DNA of 64,000 nt from DATHKG01 sp035489435 (GCA_035489435.1 DATHKG010000090.1), one strand, 5' to 3'; shown: positions 9,004 to 17,850, counted from the first letter of the stretch. Numbers and translations: made by a program. Notes: generated from the sequence alone by a model not told the origin.

Positions 9004-9474
9004 TTACCAGATTTCAAGGATGATATGCTCTAGTTTGTCAACAACAAACACTTCGCCTTCCGATTTTTTATGTAACAAATTATATAAAGGTGCTTCGTCG
9101 GAAACAAACAACACTGTACCATTATCCAATGTTTTTTTCCCAAGACCAACACAAATAAAAACACTAAGCTTATCCGTTATAACTACTGTTCCTTTTTTTA
9201 TTATCCGGGGTTGAAGTTTTATTTCCGTCGACTTAGCCTTTAATAATTCATGACGAATCTTTTCTGCTTGTTGCTGGTACATTTCTTTTTGCAGGTGACC
9301 CATAGCGCGGCTTGTTTCATATTTATCCCCGGCAGAACTTTTGCCTTCATTATTTGCAGATTCCTGGGCTGTTACCACAAGTTTATCCACAGTTTCAAGG
9401 CGTTGTGCCAACAATTCCACGCAATAATCTTTTAACTTGTTTTTAAAGTTGATTTTTTCAGCTTCCATCATCAT
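9004..9474 (-). CDS. GreA/GreB C-terminal-like small protein
   Basis: This protein of about 156 residues belongs to a family widespread in Bacteroidota and often mislabelled 3-oxoacyl-ACP synthase. It has no ketosynthase features. A helical N-terminal part contains AQESANNEGKSSAGDKYET. The C-terminal part (KKGTVVITDKLSVFICVGLG to VFVVDKLEHIILEIW) looks like the FKBP-like C-terminal domain of the Gre transcript-cleavage factors. Three consecutive ATGs at 9474, 9471 and 9468 are possible starts, and an AGGG lies just upstream. Longer in-frame versions would overlap the divergent helicase gene and are unlikely. A role at RNA polymerase is an inference from the fold only. Confidence 0.75.
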   Translation of the reverse strand: MMMEAEKINFKNKLKDYCVELLAQRLETVDKLVVTAQESANNEGKSSAGDKYETSRAMGHLQKEMYQQQAEKIRHELLKAKSTEIKLQPRIIKKGTVVITDKLSVFICVGLGKKTLDNGTVLFVSDEAPLYNLLHKKSEGEVFVVDKLEHIILEIW

Positions 9475-9548
9475 AACCCTTGGTAGTTGTTGATTTGCGA
9501 ATGCCGGACCCCATCCAAAATCAATCCGGGCAATGGCTGAAACTATCT

Positions 9549-9556
9549 TAAATTTG
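9549..9556 (+). promoter_or_regulatory. Candidate -7 box giving a near-leaderless helicase mRNA
   Basis: TAAATTTG matches TAnnTTTG exactly and lies six bases upstream of the helicase ATG at 9562, so transcription would start close to or at the start codon. No clear -33 element is seen. Confidence 0.35.
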
Positions 9557-9561
9557 CGGCA

Positions 9562-10884
9562 ATGCAAAAAAACGTAATTTCTCATAAATCAATACTTTCC
9601 AATCTTGGCATTGACACATTCAATGACATGCAAATTGCTGCTGGCGAGGCAATTACGCAGAATAAAGATGTAATATTGCTATCAGCTACCGGTTCAGGAA
9701 AAACGCTGGCTTTCTTAATGCCGGTAATTGAAAAACTAGATCCTGAAAGCCGAATTACCCAGGCACTAATTATTGTGCCCTCCAGGGAGCTTGCCTTACA
9801 GATCGAACAGGTTTTTAAGTCCATGGGAACCGGGTTGAAAATTACCTGTTGTTACGGCGGTCATAAACGTGAAACTGAAGAGAACAATTTGTTGCAGGCA
9901 CCTGCACTGATTGTAGGTACTCCGGGTCGTCTCGCCGATCATATCCGCCGTGAGAACATTCAAACAAAAAATATAGAAGTATTAATCCTGGACGAATTTG
10001 ATAAGAGTCTTGAACTGGGCTTCCAGGAAGAAATGTCTTTTATCATTGGTTCCCTTCCCGGCCTCAGGCAAAGAATTCTCACATCGGCTACCGATGCCAG
10101 TGAGATTCCTGATTTTCTTGGTCTTACAGATCCCTTAAAAATCAATTTTCTTACTGGTGAACCTACTGAAGACCTGGCGGTTCAATATGTTGAGAGCGAG
10201 GACAAGGATAAACTTGATACACTGTTCAGACTTCTCTGCTTTCATGGCAGCCGTTCTTCAGTGATATTTTGCAACCATCGTGATGCTGTTGAAAGAACAT
10301 CTGCCATGCTCACGGAAAAAGGCATTGTAAATGTATTTTATCACGGCGCTATGGAACAGCAGGAACGTGATAGTGCTTTATGCAAATTCAGGAACGGCAC
10401 CTCCGATACACTGGTTACAACGGACCTGGCCTCCAGGGGGCTCGACATTCCTAATATCCGGTATATCATTCATTATCACCTGCCTAACAACGAGGAAACC
10501 TTCACCCACAGGAACGGGCGCACGGCAAGGATGGATGCAAGCGGTACAGCGGTATTCATACTGGGTCCCGAAGAAAAACTACCAGGCTATCTTGAAGCAG
10601 TACCCGAAAAACTTGAGCTGCCGGAACATACAGTGGTTCCTGAAAAGCCCAAATGGTCAACCCTGTTTATTGCTGCCGGCAAAAAAGACAAGGTGAACAA
10701 GATCGATATTGTAGGTTTCCTTGGTAATAAAGGAGAGCTTAAAAAAGAAGATATTGGACTGATAGAAGTGAAAGACTTCTTTTCATTTGTGGCGGTGCGT
10801 AAATCTAAAGTGGGAAGAACCCTGATGGCAATAAAAAATGAAAAGATAAAAAACAAAAAAGTTAAAATCGATATTGCCAAATAG
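9562..10884 (+). CDS. dbpA: DEAD-box RNA helicase with DbpA-type RNA-binding domain
   Basis: This 440-residue ATP-dependent RNA helicase carries Walker A SATGSGKT, motif Ia PSRELALQ, GG and TPGRL, motif II as DEFD, SAT, and the second RecA domain with TDLASRGLDIPN and HRNGRTAR. The last 75 residues (TLFIAAGKKDKVNKIDIVGF onward) match the DbpA C-terminal RRM-like domain, which directs E. coli DbpA to hairpin 92 of 23S rRNA during large-subunit assembly. A ribosome-assembly role follows from that domain. The motif II variant DEFD keeps the catalytic Asp-Glu pair. The gene is divergent from the GreA-like gene, with overlapping upstream regions. Confidence 0.93.
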   Translation: MQKNVISHKSILSNLGIDTFNDMQIAAGEAITQNKDVILLSATGSGKTLAFLMPVIEKLDPESRITQALIIVPSRELALQIEQVFKSMGTGLKITCCYGGHKRETEENNLLQAPALIVGTPGRLADHIRRENIQTKNIEVLILDEFDKSLELGFQEEMSFIIGSLPGLRQRILTSATDASEIPDFLGLTDPLKINFLTGEPTEDLAVQYVESEDKDKLDTLFRLLCFHGSRSSVIFCNHRDAVERTSAMLTEKGIVNVFYHGAMEQQERDSALCKFRNGTSDTLVTTDLASRGLDIPNIRYIIHYHLPNNEETFTHRNGRTARMDASGTAVFILGPEEKLPGYLEAVPEKLELPEHTVVPEKPKWSTLFIAAGKKDKVNKIDIVGFLGNKGELKKEDIGLIEVKDFFSFVAVRKSKVGRTLMAIKNEKIKNKKVKIDIAK

Positions 10885-10908
10885 GCTGGAATTTCTCAAA
10901 ACTTAGGG

Positions 10909-10916
10909 TAATTTTG
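10909..10916 (+). promoter_or_regulatory. Candidate -7 box upstream of DUF4920 gene
   Basis: TAATTTTG is an exact TAnnTTTG match, 22 bases before the DUF4920 start at 10938. The -33 region is not convincing. Confidence 0.45.
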
Positions 10917-10937
10917 TTCAACACTCAATAACATCTC

Positions 10938-11411
10938 ATGAAAAAAATATTCCTGCTTCTGACAATTTTATCTGCGGGCATTTTCGCTATGGCACAACCG
11001 CCCGCGGGAAAGGCCAGGGTTGGTAACACTTATGGAGAAGCTATCAGGGCGGATGGTGCAATAGCTATTTCCGAGCTTCCCAAAAAACTTGTGAATGAAG
11101 AACCTTTACCTACAAAGATCAAAGCGAAGGTAACCGATGTCTGTCCTAAAAAAGGCTGCTGGATATCGTTAGAGATGCCTGATAGCACTAAGGTGTTTGT
11201 AAAAATGAAGGATTACGGCTTTTTTGTTCCTACTGATATGATTGGAAAAACAGTGGTACTTGATGGCGAGGCAGTTATGAAAACAGCATCAGTTGCAGAA
11301 TTACAGCACTATGCTGAAGATGCGAAAAAATCAAAAGAAGAAATTGCTGCGATTACAAAACCTCAGAAAGAAATCCGCTTTACTGCAAAGGGAATACTGG
11401 TAGTTGAATAA
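10938..11411 (+). CDS. Secreted DUF4920 protein
   Basis: The protein has 157 residues with a clear signal peptide (MKKIFLLLTILSAGIFAMAQ), so it is exported, probably to the periplasm. The mature part starts with a YGEAI segment and contains VTDVCPKKGCWISLEM, in which two Cys residues four apart may bind metal or form a disulfide. It continues with VKMKDYGFFVP and IGKTVVLDGEAV. This is the DUF4920 pattern, an OB-fold-like family found mainly in Bacteroidota with no established function. The gene is probably monocistronic; its 3' side faces the TonB-receptor gene across a heptamer array. Confidence 0.85.
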   Translation: MKKIFLLLTILSAGIFAMAQPPAGKARVGNTYGEAIRADGAIAISELPKKLVNEEPLPTKIKAKVTDVCPKKGCWISLEMPDSTKVFVKMKDYGFFVPTDMIGKTVVLDGEAVMKTASVAELQHYAEDAKKSKEEIAAITKPQKEIRFTAKGILVVE

Positions 11412-11490
11412 TAAGAATCCCAGTCACCTGCAACAGGTAACTACTCATCCCCGATAGCTTACCTCTCATAATAGTTTCATCTAATTATCA

Positions 11491-11544
11491 CTTACAACTC
11501 AACTTACCACTCATCACTCTTCACTCATAACTCATAACTAAATT
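11491..11544. repeat. Heptamer tandem array (ACTCATA type) after a stop codon
   Basis: Five contiguous 7-bp units run from 11510 to 11544 (ACTCATC, ACTCTTC, ACTCATA, ACTCATA, ACTAAAT), with decayed related units back to about 11491. The array ends two bases before the minus-strand stop codon of the TonB receptor (11547). The same heptamer family occurs at 55222-55263 with the same spacing to the rho stop codon. Confidence 0.8.
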
Positions 11545-11546
11545 AC

Positions 11547-13976
11547 CTATCCTCCTGTACCGACCCGTTCAACTTCTTCGGTTGCACCCGTACGTTTGGC
11601 CGGGGCCTTAAAAGATTTTCCGAAACGATAAGAAAAGGCGACCGTAAGCACCCGCGAATCTCTTGTCAGTTTAAAATATTCAAATGCCTGCTCGAAATTG
11701 GTATCTCCTTTCATGGCCTGGGTATAAAAGATATCACGGAGAGTTAACCTTACAGAGCCCTTGTTTTTCAACACCTGTTTTGCGATCCCGACTGTTAACT
11801 GGCCGGTGGGATCAGTGATTTCCTGGAGCTCCTGTTCTTTTGTAACAAAAAATCCTGAAAGCTCGGCCGACCATCCTCTACCCAGCCGAAATTGATTATT
11901 CAGGTTCATGTTGAATTGAGTAAGCGCAGTTACTCTTTCATTCCAGACTACGCCTTCTATCTTCTTATTATACAAATTTGCCTGGGTACTTATTGACCAC
12001 CATGTAGCTGCATCAAACTGACTGCTAACCGAGAGCCCTATATTACGCATTCTGCCCAGGTTGCCTTCTGAATAAATCAGGATGCCATCTGGCAAGGACA
12101 AAAAGATTTGGGAGAAGTAATCAGTTGTTACGCTGTAATTAACAGTTGTAATTAACAGCTGTTTGAGTTGATGACTTACCTGGAAATTCCAGGTATACTG
12201 AGGCCGGAAAAACGGGTTGCCCTGCTGGTAAGTATACTTGTTGATGACAAAAACAAAAGGATTAAGTTTTTGATAAGCCGGTCTGTCGATTCTTCTGCCG
12301 GCGCTAAGCGAAAAGCTGTGATTAGAGTCTGCTTTGTATTGCGCAAAAAGGGTAGGGAAGATACCATCATATTTCCTGCTGAACAGCGAGTCTTTACGTT
12401 GTATATTTCCTTTTTGTTCCGCGTTATATTCAGTGTTCTCATATCTCAGACCACCCTGCACTGTGAAGCTCTTAAATTTCGTTTCAGACGATGCATAAAA
12501 AGCATGAATTCTTTCCCGGTAAAGAAAATGATTTGTTTTATTATAATCAGTCTGCCATCTACTGCCGCCCTGCAGATAATATTGAGCGAGATTGTCAGTA
12601 TTTACAAATGATGATTTATACCCTGCATCAAGTGTAACGGTATTGCCTACCTGCTGATGATAATCTGCTTTTGCAGAAAATATATTGATAGTCGAAGGAA
12701 GATTGCCTTTTACTGATTCCGTGTATTCAGTTGGCGTTCTTACAATGTTGTCAAAAAACTGGTTCCCTTGTATTGAATAATCGAGGTAATCAATATCTGC
12801 TGTTAGCTCCCTGCCTTTGGCAAACTCGTGTCTGAAATTCAGATTTCCCCCTGCATTACGGAATTTGTTACTGCTGGTACTCCGGGTAATTACCAATGAG
12901 TCAGTCACACCAGCAGGGTTCAACCACGAGCTTGTTGCATCGCCGGTACCATTGCGGTTCATTCTTATACCAGAGAGAGCAATACCAATCGTAGTGGACT
13001 TGTTGAGATAATAGTCTGCCCCTATCCTCACCGTATGATTTCTTAGTTTGGAGGTTAACCAGGTATCCTGGTTTAGCACCGCAATCGGCTTAACTGTATT
13101 GGCTTCATAGTAAGTTCTTAGAGCATACAGGTCTGTATATCCTTTATTAAACCCTGAACTGTAGGTGAAAAAAATATTGAACTTATCATGGCGGTAATTG
13201 AGGGAAAGGCTGTTATTATTTTTATAATAGTGTCCCTGGCCATAAGAACTGCTTATGTTACCGTTAAATCCGCGCTGCTTTAATTTTTTGGTGCGGAGAT
13301 TAATAACACCGGCATTTCCCGAAGCATCATATTTTGCAGGAGGGTTATCCATTATTTCGACCTGGTCAATCAGGGAAGCGTTCATTCCTCCCAGCAGCTG
13401 AGCTATCTCAGCAGCAGGAAGATAAGTGGGCTTTCCATCAATAAGAATAAGCACATTCTGTTTGCCTTTAAGCGAAATGTTCCCGTCTTTGTCAACAGTA
13501 ATTCCAGGAGATTTCTCCAGCACTTCCAATACAGTAGCACCGCTGTTTGAGATACCGGCCTCAACATTCACAATGGTTTTGTCGGGCATCAACTGGATAA
13601 ATGGTTTCTTGCCTGTAACAGTGACTTCTGCCAGTATACCAACTGCCTGTTCCAGGAAAACGGGCTTCATTATTACCAGGTTATCGAGAACCTCCGCGAC
13701 TTCGCTGTATTGCCCGATAAAACTGACTGCTGAAACCACCAGGAAATAACTGTCCCGGCTGAGTTCACTAAAAACTGCTATCCCGTTGGTGTCGGTCAAA
13801 CATGTTTTCAATAATACTGAATCAATATAACGATGCAGTTCAACAGTAGCTCCCGGCAAAAATTTTTTATCAGTTGTTGAAACGGTAACGCTAATCTGGC
13901 CCTGCTTCGTTTCCTGGGCTTTCAGGTTCATTAAAATGAAACACGAGATGAAAAAGCAGGTTAGTCTGGTTCTCAT
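11547..13976 (-). CDS. TonB-dependent receptor-like outer-membrane beta-barrel protein
   Basis: The protein has 809 residues with signal peptide MRTRLTCFFISCFILMNLKAQ. Residues about 25-110 form a carboxypeptidase-regulatory-like domain (TVELHRYIDSVLLKTCLTDT). A plug domain follows (GATVLEVLEKSPGITVDKDG, KQNVLILIDGKPTYL, NPPAKYDASGNAGVINLRT), then a long 14-stranded-type beta barrel. This is the outer-membrane-beta-barrel family of Bacteroidota receptors, which take up siderophores, peptides or glycans with TonB energy. The C-terminus (VAFSYRFGKSFKAPAKRTGATEEVERVGTGG) has an extra tail after the usual aromatic strand. No SusD partner is adjacent, so the substrate is unknown. Its spacer to the divergent cyclophilin gene is 187 bases. 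Confidence 0.9.
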   Translation of the reverse strand: MRTRLTCFFISCFILMNLKAQETKQGQISVTVSTTDKKFLPGATVELHRYIDSVLLKTCLTDTNGIAVFSELSRDSYFLVVSAVSFIGQYSEVAEVLDNLVIMKPVFLEQAVGILAEVTVTGKKPFIQLMPDKTIVNVEAGISNSGATVLEVLEKSPGITVDKDGNISLKGKQNVLILIDGKPTYLPAAEIAQLLGGMNASLIDQVEIMDNPPAKYDASGNAGVINLRTKKLKQRGFNGNISSSYGQGHYYKNNNSLSLNYRHDKFNIFFTYSSGFNKGYTDLYALRTYYEANTVKPIAVLNQDTWLTSKLRNHTVRIGADYYLNKSTTIGIALSGIRMNRNGTGDATSSWLNPAGVTDSLVITRSTSSNKFRNAGGNLNFRHEFAKGRELTADIDYLDYSIQGNQFFDNIVRTPTEYTESVKGNLPSTINIFSAKADYHQQVGNTVTLDAGYKSSFVNTDNLAQYYLQGGSRWQTDYNKTNHFLYRERIHAFYASSETKFKSFTVQGGLRYENTEYNAEQKGNIQRKDSLFSRKYDGIFPTLFAQYKADSNHSFSLSAGRRIDRPAYQKLNPFVFVINKYTYQQGNPFFRPQYTWNFQVSHQLKQLLITTVNYSVTTDYFSQIFLSLPDGILIYSEGNLGRMRNIGLSVSSQFDAATWWSISTQANLYNKKIEGVVWNERVTALTQFNMNLNNQFRLGRGWSAELSGFFVTKEQELQEITDPTGQLTVGIAKQVLKNKGSVRLTLRDIFYTQAMKGDTNFEQAFEYFKLTRDSRVLTVAFSYRFGKSFKAPAKRTGATEEVERVGTGG

Positions 13977-14163
13977 ATAAGGTTTACAAGATAATACCCA
14001 TACTGATTAATTCTGCTGCAAATTGTTAAACGGCTTATTTATCAGACAAACGAACAAGCATGAGGGAGCTTATCGTTTGATGTAGATAAGCATGCGACCG
14101 GGATCAGTAAAATAGTAGTTGTACCTTGAAAATTAAAAAGGGACTTTGTTTAAATACAGAACT

Positions 14164-14757
14164 ATGAAACTTGCATGTAAAGTGTTGACTTTGCTCTTTA
14201 TTTTTTCGGTCAGCGCATGTTCGCGGCCGTCTTATAAAAACCCGCATATAGAAATCAGGACCAGGCTGGGCAATATTGAATTAGAATTATATCCTGAAAA
14301 AGCTGGCGCAACGGTGGCTGCCTTTTTATCATATATCGATTCAGGTTATTTTAAAAATTCAAGCTTTTACCGGGTCTTGAATGTCGATAACCAGCCTTCA
14401 GACGCACCAAAAGCTGAACTTATCCAGGGTGGGTTATTCAGATCCCCTGCGAAAAAGGGAATAAACCCGCCGGGTATTCCTCATGAATCAACTGATAAAA
14501 CCGGGTTATTACATATTGATGGAACAATTTCTCTTGCAAGATTTAAACCTGGTTCTGCTAATACAGAATTTTTTATTTGTGTTGGAGATCAGCCTGGTTT
14601 TAATTTTGGTGGTGAAAACAATCCCGACGGGCAGGGGTATGCTGCATTCGGGCGGGTAGTTGAAGGATTAAATGTGGTAAGAAAAATTTATAATCAGCGC
14701 GAAAAAGATCAGTATTTTGATCCTCCTGTGATTATTTATGATGTCGTCAGGTTATAA
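14164..14757 (+). CDS. Cyclophilin-type peptidyl-prolyl isomerase, lipoprotein
   Basis: This 197-residue protein should catalyse cis-trans isomerisation of prolyl bonds in exported proteins. The N-terminus MKLACKVLTLLFIFSVSACS is a lipoprotein signal with lipobox VSAC, so it is membrane-anchored in the periplasm. The cyclophilin core follows: TRLGNIELELYPEKA, FYRVL, a Gln-Gly-Gly (IQGGLF), GTISLARFKPGSANTEFFIC and FGRVVEGLNVVRKI. The usual FHRV and QGGD are FYRV and QGGL here, as in divergent bacterial cyclophilins. The start is the ATG at 14164; an upstream TTG adds six residues and is less likely. Confidence 0.88.
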   Translation: MKLACKVLTLLFIFSVSACSRPSYKNPHIEIRTRLGNIELELYPEKAGATVAAFLSYIDSGYFKNSSFYRVLNVDNQPSDAPKAELIQGGLFRSPAKKGINPPGIPHESTDKTGLLHIDGTISLARFKPGSANTEFFICVGDQPGFNFGGENNPDGQGYAAFGRVVEGLNVVRKIYNQREKDQYFDPPVIIYDVVRL

Positions 14758-14858
14758 TATGTCAAAACATACTTTTATTGACTGTTAAGTTCGTTAAGTA
14801 CGACCTCTGGCATGGCATCATTTTTTTGTAGTTATCTTGCATCCAATAAATAAATGTT

Positions 14859-15098
14859 ATGTCAAAAAAACAAAGGCCATCAGGACCAGCAGAAATTCCT
14901 AATACTAAGCAACCGGCTGAAATAAATCCTGTTGACCCATCAGAAATTGAAGACAATCCCCTTGAGGAGCCGGAAATAAATCCGCTGGAAACGCCTGATA
15001 TTGAACCTGATGAAGAACCTGAAATAAATCCCGAACAACCATACGAGCCTGAACCTGAAATACAACCGACTATTCCTGCGCCTACAAGGCCAATGTAA
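14859..15098 (+). CDS. Acidic Pro/Glu-rich small disordered protein
   Basis: This 79-residue ORF is built almost wholly of Pro, Glu, Asp, Ile and Asn, with repeated PEINP, PDIEP and EPEIQP units. It should be intrinsically disordered and strongly acidic. A basic N-terminus (MSKKQRPSG) is the only exception. No signal peptide or membrane segment is present. The ATG is preceded by an A/T-rich leader typical of this phylum. I do not recognise a function. The compositional periodicity and lack of in-frame stops support a real gene rather than chance. Confidence 0.65.
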   Translation: MSKKQRPSGPAEIPNTKQPAEINPVDPSEIEDNPLEEPEINPLETPDIEPDEEPEINPEQPYEPEPEIQPTIPAPTRPM

Positions 15099-15247
15099 TT
15101 AATACTTATTTATTGCGGTCGGCGGTATATTGATAAATAACAACTTAAGCAAGAATAAATAACAACTTCAACAAGTCATAAAGCAATTAAAGCAGGCGTT
15201 GATCAATGTGATTCACGATTAAATTAATCAAGTTTGATAAAAATTAT

Positions 15248-15271
15248 AAAGCCGGGCAAGCCTGGCTTTTT
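15248..15271 (+). terminator. Intrinsic terminator
   Basis: AAAGCC-G-GGC pairs with GCC-T-GGCTTT across a two-base loop, with one central mismatch, and runs into TTTTT. It could end transcripts coming from the acidic small gene 150 bases upstream. Confidence 0.65.
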
Positions 15272-15374
15272 ACATTTCCAAAGTATAAAAACAACAAAAT
15301 AAATTAAAAGCTGTAATATCCGCAACTAAGGGTCATTTAACCGTTAATCACTGCCTATTATTAGAGAAAATTTA

Positions 15375-15382
15375 TATTTTTG
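15375..15382 (+). promoter_or_regulatory. Candidate -7 box for PAS histidine kinase
   Basis: TATTTTTG is an exact TAnnTTTG match, 35 bases upstream of the kinase ATG at 15418. It lies within an in-frame upstream region, which argues against the alternative TTG start at 15391. Confidence 0.4.
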
Positions 15383-15417
15383 TTTGAGAATTGCAACAAC
15401 CCCTTAATCAAATTAAC

Positions 15418-17781
15418 ATGGCAAATGGAAAAGATGACATGATTTTTTCTTTTGCCCCAAACTTTGCAAGGTTCATATTGGAGAACCATCTGGAAGAATA
15501 TCTTCGCAGGGAAGTATCCTTCTCAAGATCAATGAACATTCCGCTTTGGGAGCAATTTAAAGACAGCCGGGTCGAAGACGTTGTTGCCAATTCAAGGCAT
15601 TATTATACTGAATTTCTGGAGGGAATAGCAAATAACAGTACCTGGCAGAATATCAATAAATGGGTTAATCAATACCGGCAGGATTTATTAGGGCACGTAA
15701 ACAGGGCACAAATCTCTGCTGAAGATATCCTGCTGACCCATGCCGCACGGAGAAAAACCTTGTTATCCTTTCTTGGCGATTTTACAAATGATCCTACCCT
15801 GATTATACAGATAATCGGAGAACTGGACACATTATTCACGAGATATAATATCCTGGCTGCTCAGAATTTTATAGAGCAACTGAATCAAAAAGTACTAGAA
15901 GAGAAATCCATAAAGGATAAGCTGTTCACCACTTCTCCGGGGTATTATTATCTCCACGATATCCCCGGCGACACGCAGATTCTCCCTGCAGAAAAGCTGT
16001 TCTTCGAACTGGGTTATAACCGTTATGAATTTGCCGGCAACAATAAATTTTTCAGGCAGATCGTGCATCCCGAAGATCTTGCTAATGCAGATCACTACAT
16101 CATGTCACTCGCAAACATGCAGGAAGGTGAAGTACGTTTTTTTGAATATCGTCTCCGTAACAGTAAAGGAGAATATCGCTGGATGAGGAACTATGAAACA
16201 GCGTACAAACGGGATTCTGAGGGTTTTCCGACTCAATTACTCGGGGTTGCTTTTGACATTACACAGGAACGTTTGTATGCAGAAGAACTCCAGGCAAAAG
16301 AAGAAGCTTTGCTGGAAGCTCAAAACCTTGCCAACATTGGCACCTTTACCTGGGATATCCTGGATAATAAGATTTGCGCATTTTCTAAGGACCTTGCCAG
16401 CCTTGGTTTACAGGCCGGCAGTTCTTTCGAGGAAATAATGACAAACGTTCACCCTTCTGATAAAATCCAGGTTATACAAATGTTTAATAAAGCCATCAAT
16501 GGAACCCGGCCATATGAATGTGAATATCGTTGTACCGTTAACAATCGTGAACGGATACTTTGGTCGAAAGGAAAAGTGAAATTCATCGATGAAAAACCTG
16601 CTCAGCTAAATGCAACGATCATGGATGTGACTGATAAACATCAAATGATCCGGAAATTACAGCGCAGTGAGGAATTATATAAACAGGCCCAGGCACTTAA
16701 CAGGATTGGTAACTGGTCATGGAACATTAGTTCAGACAGGGTGCAATGGTCTGATGAGTTATTTAATATTTATGGACTACCTGCGCAATCGGAACAAATA
16801 ACTTTCGACCGGTATCTTTCCTTTGTTCATCCGGATGACAGGGAAGCGAGGAGCGCTGGAATCCAGGAGCAGATTAACAATCCAGGTCATCGTGAATACT
16901 ATTTTCGAATTAAGACACCAGATGGTGCTGAAAAAATTCTTTACGGTCAAAGTGAGGTTCTCCTGAATGAAGATGAACTGCCTTTTAAAATGATAGGCAC
17001 CTGCCAGGATGTAACAGCGCAAAAAACTCTTGAGAAAACGCTCTATGACCGCACCATTCAACTTCAGAAGTCAAATGCCAGTCTAAAGGTATTCGCATAT
17101 ATAAGTAGTCATGACCTGAAAGAACCGTTACGAAAAATCTCGCTATTCGGGGACAGGCTCCGTATGCTAAATGAATCCAGGCTGGATGAACAAAGCACTA
17201 ACATCCTAAAAACAATTATTCAATCATCGCTTCGTCTTCAACAAATGATTGATGAAATTCTTTCGGTCTCGAAGATCAATACGGATGAACATTTTGAACA
17301 TACCAGCCTCACGGAAATACTCGAAGATGTATTAATGAATATCGAACCACAAATAGAAGAGAAGGCTGCAGTGATTAACTATGAACCTTTGCCTTATGCT
17401 TTTGTTAACCCGATCCAGATACGGCAGTTGTTCACAAACCTTATTTCAAATTCTCTGAAATTCAGCCGGCCAAAAACGCCTCCGACAATTAATATCACTA
17501 CTGATTTTCCTTCCATAAAAGAAATCACTGAGGCCGGACTTGAAAATTCAAAACGTTATTTGCGTATCAGGTTTTCAGACAATGGAATCGGCTTTCTTAA
17601 TGACTATGCCGAAAAGATCTTCGCCATTTTTCAAAGACTGCACGATAAATCAACCTACAAGGGAACGGGGATTGGACTGGCCATCTGTCGTGAAATTGTG
17701 GCTCATCACGGTGGTGTCATCTCTGCAAAAGGAGCGCCGCAACAAGGAGCAACTTTTACTGTCATTTTACCAATGCAATAG
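15418..17781 (+). CDS. Soluble multi-PAS sensor histidine kinase
   Basis: The protein has about 787 residues and no membrane helices, so it senses an intracellular cue. The N-terminal 150 residues are helical and unassigned. Three PAS/PAC modules follow, each recognisable by its PAC end: FEYRLRNSKGEYRWMRNYET, ERILWSKGKVKFIDE and YYFRIKTPDGAEK. The HisKA box SSHDLKEPLRK (His near residue 563) and an HATPase domain with NLISNSLKFS, FSDNGIGF and GTGIGLAICREIVAHHGG complete it. No receiver domain or adjacent response regulator gene exists, so its partner is elsewhere. The start is the ATG at 15418. The stop codon sits in a 17-bp tandem duplication. Confidence 0.92.
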   Translation: MANGKDDMIFSFAPNFARFILENHLEEYLRREVSFSRSMNIPLWEQFKDSRVEDVVANSRHYYTEFLEGIANNSTWQNINKWVNQYRQDLLGHVNRAQISAEDILLTHAARRKTLLSFLGDFTNDPTLIIQIIGELDTLFTRYNILAAQNFIEQLNQKVLEEKSIKDKLFTTSPGYYYLHDIPGDTQILPAEKLFFELGYNRYEFAGNNKFFRQIVHPEDLANADHYIMSLANMQEGEVRFFEYRLRNSKGEYRWMRNYETAYKRDSEGFPTQLLGVAFDITQERLYAEELQAKEEALLEAQNLANIGTFTWDILDNKICAFSKDLASLGLQAGSSFEEIMTNVHPSDKIQVIQMFNKAINGTRPYECEYRCTVNNRERILWSKGKVKFIDEKPAQLNATIMDVTDKHQMIRKLQRSEELYKQAQALNRIGNWSWNISSDRVQWSDELFNIYGLPAQSEQITFDRYLSFVHPDDREARSAGIQEQINNPGHREYYFRIKTPDGAEKILYGQSEVLLNEDELPFKMIGTCQDVTAQKTLEKTLYDRTIQLQKSNASLKVFAYISSHDLKEPLRKISLFGDRLRMLNESRLDEQSTNILKTIIQSSLRLQQMIDEILSVSKINTDEHFEHTSLTEILEDVLMNIEPQIEEKAAVINYEPLPYAFVNPIQIRQLFTNLISNSLKFSRPKTPPTINITTDFPSIKEITEAGLENSKRYLRIRFSDNGIGFLNDYAEKIFAIFQRLHDKSTYKGTGIGLAICREIVAHHGGVISAKGAPQQGATFTVILPMQ

Positions 17782-17805
17782 TCCTGATAATGCAATAGTC
17801 CTGAC
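17772..17805. repeat. 17-bp tandem duplication spanning a stop codon
   Basis: AATGCAATAGTCCTGA(T/C) occurs at 17772-17788 and again at 17789-17805. The first copy contains the final codons and TAG stop of the kinase gene. Confidence 0.85.
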
Positions 17806-17850
17806 ATTAATGGTTTATTCTTTTATTGCTGCTAATATTAACAGCGCAAA

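Larger units (their letters stand above)
15099..15417. other. Intergenic spacer with duplicated 22-bp unit, terminator and promoter box
   Basis: A unit of about 22 bp (GATAAATAACAACTTAAGCAA at 15132-15152, next copy at 15153-15174) is tandemly duplicated. Further on come an intrinsic-terminator-like hairpin (15248-15271) and a TAnnTTTG box (15375-15382). No ORF is evident in the spacer. Confidence 0.6.

Noticed and set aside
9004..9585. Longer form of the GreA-like gene starting at 9585
   Set aside because: The extra 37 residues overlap the divergent helicase start and are unlike the family; three ATGs at 9468-9474 fit better.
12168..12611. 147-codon plus-strand ORF inside the TonB receptor gene
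   Set aside because: Antisense to the barrel coding region, with composition explained by the opposite frame.
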